Assembly: GCA_902595795.1 (NCBI GenBank)
Contig: CACJRK010000010.1
Location: forward strand, 1 to 43,858
Origin: an uncultured Pelagibacteraceae bacterium
GTDB taxonomy: Bacteria > Pseudomonadota > Alphaproteobacteria > Pelagibacterales > Pelagibacteraceae
Reading direction: 5' to 3'
DNA length: 43,858 bases
Shown: positions 41,419 to 43,858 of the stretch, in pieces
Position numbering within the stretch: position 1 is the first letter of the stretch
Layout of the letters: each line of letters opens with the position of its first letter
Translations under genes and position numbers: made by a program
Notes under the pieces: generated by a model
What the model was told of the DNA's origin: nothing
The model's database searches: none
The model's input: only the letters and a program-made list of their open reading frames with translations

Positions 41419-42486
41419 GTGATCAAATATTTTTTATCGATATTTTTCTTTTTATTATTTTCATCAAAAAGTTTTTCTGAAAATTTTACTTTTAAAAAAT
41501 TGGCAGATTTAAGTGACCCATGGGGATCGTCTTTTATAAGTGATAATGAGCTTATTATCACTGAGAAAACTGGAAAAATAAAAATAGTAAATATTAATTC
41601 TGAAGAAGTTTATGTAGTTGAACATAACTTAAATTATTTTGTACACGGACAAGGAGGTTTATTAGATATTATTTATCAAAATAATTACTTATGGATTTCT
41701 TACTCAGAAAATAGAGGGGATTGGAGAACTAGTACATCAATTGCAAAAGCTAAATTAAATAAAAAAAATTTAGATTTCAAAAATATATTTCAAGCTGAGC
41801 CACCAATAGAATCTGGTTATCATTTTGGTTCCAGAATAGCTATAAAAGATAATTATCTTTTTGCATCCGCTGGTGAAAGAGGTGGTGGCATGATTGCTCA
41901 AGATCCAACCAACCATCCTGGAAGTATTATCAGAATTCATTTAGATGGCAGTATACCAAAAGATAACCCTAAGTTTGAAGGTAAATCAAATTGGTTACCA
42001 GAAATTTATCAAATTGGTGTTCGTAATCCTCAAGGTCTAGCCTACTCCTCTTTTGATGGTAAAATTTATGCAAGCAATCATGGTGCAAAAGGTGGTGATT
42101 GGTTTGGTGAAATAAAAAAGGGAGAGAATTATGGTTGGAAAATTTTAGGTTGGGGTGGAACAAATTATTCAGGGTCACAGATAGGACCTAAATGGAAACG
42201 AGGTTTTACTAAGGCAATCCATTACTGGGTGCCCTCAATAGCTGCAAGTGCAATAACTATTTATAAGGGAAAAGAATTTAATGAGTGGAATGGTGAAGCT
42301 CTTATTACTTCTTTAAAAGATAAATCAATGAGAAAATTAAACTTTCAAAATTTATCTAACATTGAAGAAACAATTATTTTCAAAGATAAAATTGGGAGAA
42401 TAAGAGATATACAAGTTCACCCAGTTAATGGAAAAATATATTTTCTTGCAGGAAATAGCTTATGGTTAATGGAGAAAAAAAAATAA
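41419..42486 (+). CDS. Exported PQQ-dependent aldose sugar dehydrogenase (YliI/GDH-B family)
   Basis: This protein is a periplasmic six-bladed beta-propeller. I choose GTG 41419 (just after the SDR stop), giving a signal peptide MIKYFLSIFFFLLFSSKSFSEN; an ATG at 41392 inside the SDR gene would add nine polar residues and spoil the signal. Family blocks are HFGSRIAIKDNYLFASAGERG, DPTNHPGSIIRI, YQIGVRNPQGLAYS, ASNHGAKGGDWFGEI and NYGWKILGWG. It oxidises aldose sugars to lactones with PQQ (soluble GDH-B/YliI type). No PQQ biosynthesis genes are here. Confidence 0.87.
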   Translation: MIKYFLSIFFFLLFSSKSFSENFTFKKLADLSDPWGSSFISDNELIITEKTGKIKIVNINSEEVYVVEHNLNYFVHGQGGLLDIIYQNNYLWISYSENRGDWRTSTSIAKAKLNKKNLDFKNIFQAEPPIESGYHFGSRIAIKDNYLFASAGERGGGMIAQDPTNHPGSIIRIHLDGSIPKDNPKFEGKSNWLPEIYQIGVRNPQGLAYSSFDGKIYASNHGAKGGDWFGEIKKGENYGWKILGWGGTNYSGSQIGPKWKRGFTKAIHYWVPSIAASAITIYKGKEFNEWNGEALITSLKDKSMRKLNFQNLSNIEETIIFKDKIGRIRDIQVHPVNGKIYFLAGNSLWLMEKKK

Positions 42487-42487
42487 T

Positions 42488-43471
42488 ATGAAAGAAAGAC
42501 CTTATCATCATCTGCCTGATGGTACTTTCAGGAATCCAAAAGGATCTCCAGTTATAATATCTAGGTCAGGAAAATTTTCTTATAGAACTTTCAGTAAATT
42601 AAGAAAAAAAGTTAATTTATCATATCCAAAAGAACATGTGATTGAAAAAGAAAAAGTACTAGCTGATTTAGAAAAATATAAAGATAATGATTATATTGCT
42701 TGGATAGGTCACGCGACGTACCTTATAAAATTAGGTAAAACCACTATAATAACAGATCCTGTATTTTCAAAGAACGCTGGACCACTTATCTTTGGTCCAA
42801 AAAGATTTACTGATCCCGCAATAAAATTAAATGAGATACCCCAAACAGATGTATTTTTACTCACTCATAATCATTACGATCATCAGGATATGTCAACAAT
42901 TAGAAATTTTCCTTTTAAGGGGGCAAAAGTATTAACACCATTAAACCTCGGTAAATATTTTAAAGGATATAAAGATGTAAATGAAATGGATTGGTATGAT
43001 CAAACAATTATAAATGAGGATTTGAAAATTTCTTTACTTCCTGCAGTTCATTGGTCAAAGAGAAGTTTAACGGACACTAATAAAACTTTGTGGGGTAATT
43101 TTTTAATAGAATATAAAAATAAAAGAATTTTATTTGCATGTGACACTGGATATGGGGAAATCTACAAAGAACTAGGTGAAAAATATGGTCCTATAGATAT
43201 GACAATGATTAATATTGGGGCTTATAATTTCAAACCAATGTTTGATAAAACTATTTATCATACTACACCAGAAGAAGCCCTGAATGTTGCACAAGACCTA
43301 AAAAGTAAAAAAGTATTAGGAATGCATTGGGGAACATTTGTTTTGTCATTAGAACCAATTATGGAACCCCCAATTAGATTTAAAGATAGTGCTGAAAAAT
43401 ATGGTTTTAATAAAGAAGATGCAATTATTTTTAAAATTGGAGAAGTTAGTCCTCTAGATAGATTGTTATAA
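42488..43471 (+). CDS. Metallo-beta-lactamase-fold hydrolase (UlaG/NAPE-PLD-like)
   Basis: This 327 aa enzyme has the metal site THNHYDHQD (His127, His129, Asp131, His132), then His in PAVHWS, Asp in FACDTGY and a last His in GMHWGTF. The preceding WIGHATYLIKLG is the typical opening strand of the family. Homologues include UlaG lactonase and NAPE phospholipase D, so a lactone or phosphodiester substrate is likely. Directly following a sugar dehydrogenase that makes lactones is suggestive. Ends 6 bases inside the convergent transporter gene. Confidence 0.88.
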   Translation: MKERPYHHLPDGTFRNPKGSPVIISRSGKFSYRTFSKLRKKVNLSYPKEHVIEKEKVLADLEKYKDNDYIAWIGHATYLIKLGKTTIITDPVFSKNAGPLIFGPKRFTDPAIKLNEIPQTDVFLLTHNHYDHQDMSTIRNFPFKGAKVLTPLNLGKYFKGYKDVNEMDWYDQTIINEDLKISLLPAVHWSKRSLTDTNKTLWGNFLIEYKNKRILFACDTGYGEIYKELGEKYGPIDMTMINIGAYNFKPMFDKTIYHTTPEEALNVAQDLKSKKVLGMHWGTFVLSLEPIMEPPIRFKDSAEKYGFNKEDAIIFKIGEVSPLDRLL

Positions 43472-43858
43472 AGTTAAATACTTAATTGCAAAAAATATAG
43501 TCCCTATAGATGCAATAGTAGATACAAAAATTGCTTTAATTATATTTTCAGGACTTACATTATAAGCGGCACATAAAACTATAGCAGTAACTCCACAAGG
43601 TGCAACACTCACAAAGAAAGCACCTGGTATTTCAGCTGGCAATCCCGCATTAAAAAACACTAATCCAATTAACAATAAAATTATCGGGGAAATGACTAAT
43701 TTTAAAACTGAAATAGAAACAGATAATTTATTAATTACATTTTTAGTATAAAACGAAAGAGTTATGCCAATTGCAAACAATCCAACTGGTGAAACACATG
43801 CTGCAAGTTTAGACAAAGTGTATTCAATCGGTGTTTGATCAATATTAAAATTTAATAA
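43466..43858 (-). CDS. AEC (auxin efflux carrier) family transporter, C-terminal part (cut by window edge)
   Basis: The reading frame is open from the window end (43858) to the stop at 43466. The visible 130 residues form the C-terminal portion of a permease: hydrophobic segments with SPVGLFAIGITLSF, LLLIGLVFF, VAPCGVTAIVLCAAYNVSPENI and a final helix near the end. The small-residue-rich SVAPCGVTAIVLC segment and order fit the AEC/mem_trans family, which exports organic anions. The start lies outside the window; an internal TTG at 43816 is not the true start. Confidence 0.72.
   Translation of the reverse strand, partial: LLNFNIDQTPIEYTLSKLAACVSPVGLFAIGITLSFYTKNVINKLSVSISVLKLVISPIILLLIGLVFFNAGLPAEIPGAFFVSVAPCGVTAIVLCAAYNVSPENIIKAIFVSTIASIGTIFFAIKYLTL

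Noticed and set aside
1-43858. tRNA, rRNA, CRISPR array, insertion sequence or prophage
   Set aside because: All intergenic gaps are short and none showed tRNA-like TΨC motifs, spaced direct repeats, transposase motifs or phage genes.

Overview
The window is AT-rich, densely packed bacterial chromosome. Genes commonly overlap by 1, 4 or about 10 bases, most spacers are under 100 bases, and I see no tRNA, rRNA, insertion sequence, prophage or CRISPR array. The gene content points to a marine alphaproteobacterium of the SAR11 (Pelagibacterales) kind, or a similar streamlined oligotroph. Supporting markers are two Tat-exported TRAP systems, an IalB-like protein, a DUF2794 protein, HspQ, and a cytochrome c maturation (Ccm) operon. 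Placement is by gene content and composition only; no phylogenetic marker is present.

Layout. (1) 1-9863, all on minus: two tandem TRAP uptake operons. The distal one is dctP2-dctQ2-dctM2-amidase-58 aa membrane protein. The proximal one is dctP1-dctQ1-dctM1-MFS (cut by the window edge). DctM1 carries an unusual ~330-residue soluble, partly coiled-coil C-terminal extension. (2) 10043-18134, minus: 3-hydroxyisobutyrate dehydrogenase, then an ABC importer operon running SBP, two permeases, a 63 aa membrane protein, two ATPases, DhaL and DhaK. (3) 18251-20469, plus: a divergently transcribed pair, a TIM-barrel sugar isomerase/epimerase and a Gfo/Idh/MocA dehydrogenase. (4) 20466-26391, minus: 2-hydroxyacid/2-oxoacid enzymes, namely a D-2-hydroxyacid dehydrogenase, a GlcD/DLD-type flavoprotein, an aminotransferase and two LldD-type FMN enzymes. 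(5) 26401-31530, minus: PagL-like lipid A deacylase, ccmHGFEDC, a candidate structured RNA and hspQ. (6) 31618-38121: housekeeping and membrane genes, including yciB, DUF2794, a BI-1 family gene, tas, ialB-like, argG, psiE-like and a photolyase-like FAD protein. (7) 38118-43858: a light/oxidative-damage-like neighbourhood with a second photolyase-family protein coupled to a DUF2256 zinc protein, a class I glutamine amidotransferase, an atypical SDR, a PQQ-type aldose dehydrogenase, an MBL-fold hydrolase and the end of an AEC transporter.

How it works together. Regions 1-4 look like an accessory nutrient-uptake block. TRAP systems of the TakP type import small organic acids, and the hydroxyacid enzymes interconvert 2-hydroxy and 2-oxo acids and feed electrons to the respiratory chain. 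The ABC/DhaKL/TIM-barrel/Gfo-Idh set could form an undescribed route for a polyol, ketose or sugar-acid, with a DhaK-type kinase as the phosphorylating step. Every solute-binding-protein gene (three of three) is followed by a GC-rich hairpin plus T-tract before its permease genes, consistent with lower permease than binding-protein expression. The best candidates for something new are the DctM1 extension, the ABC-DhaKL-isomerase cluster, the structured element between hspQ and ccmC, and the two unusual photolyase-family genes with their DUF2256 partner.
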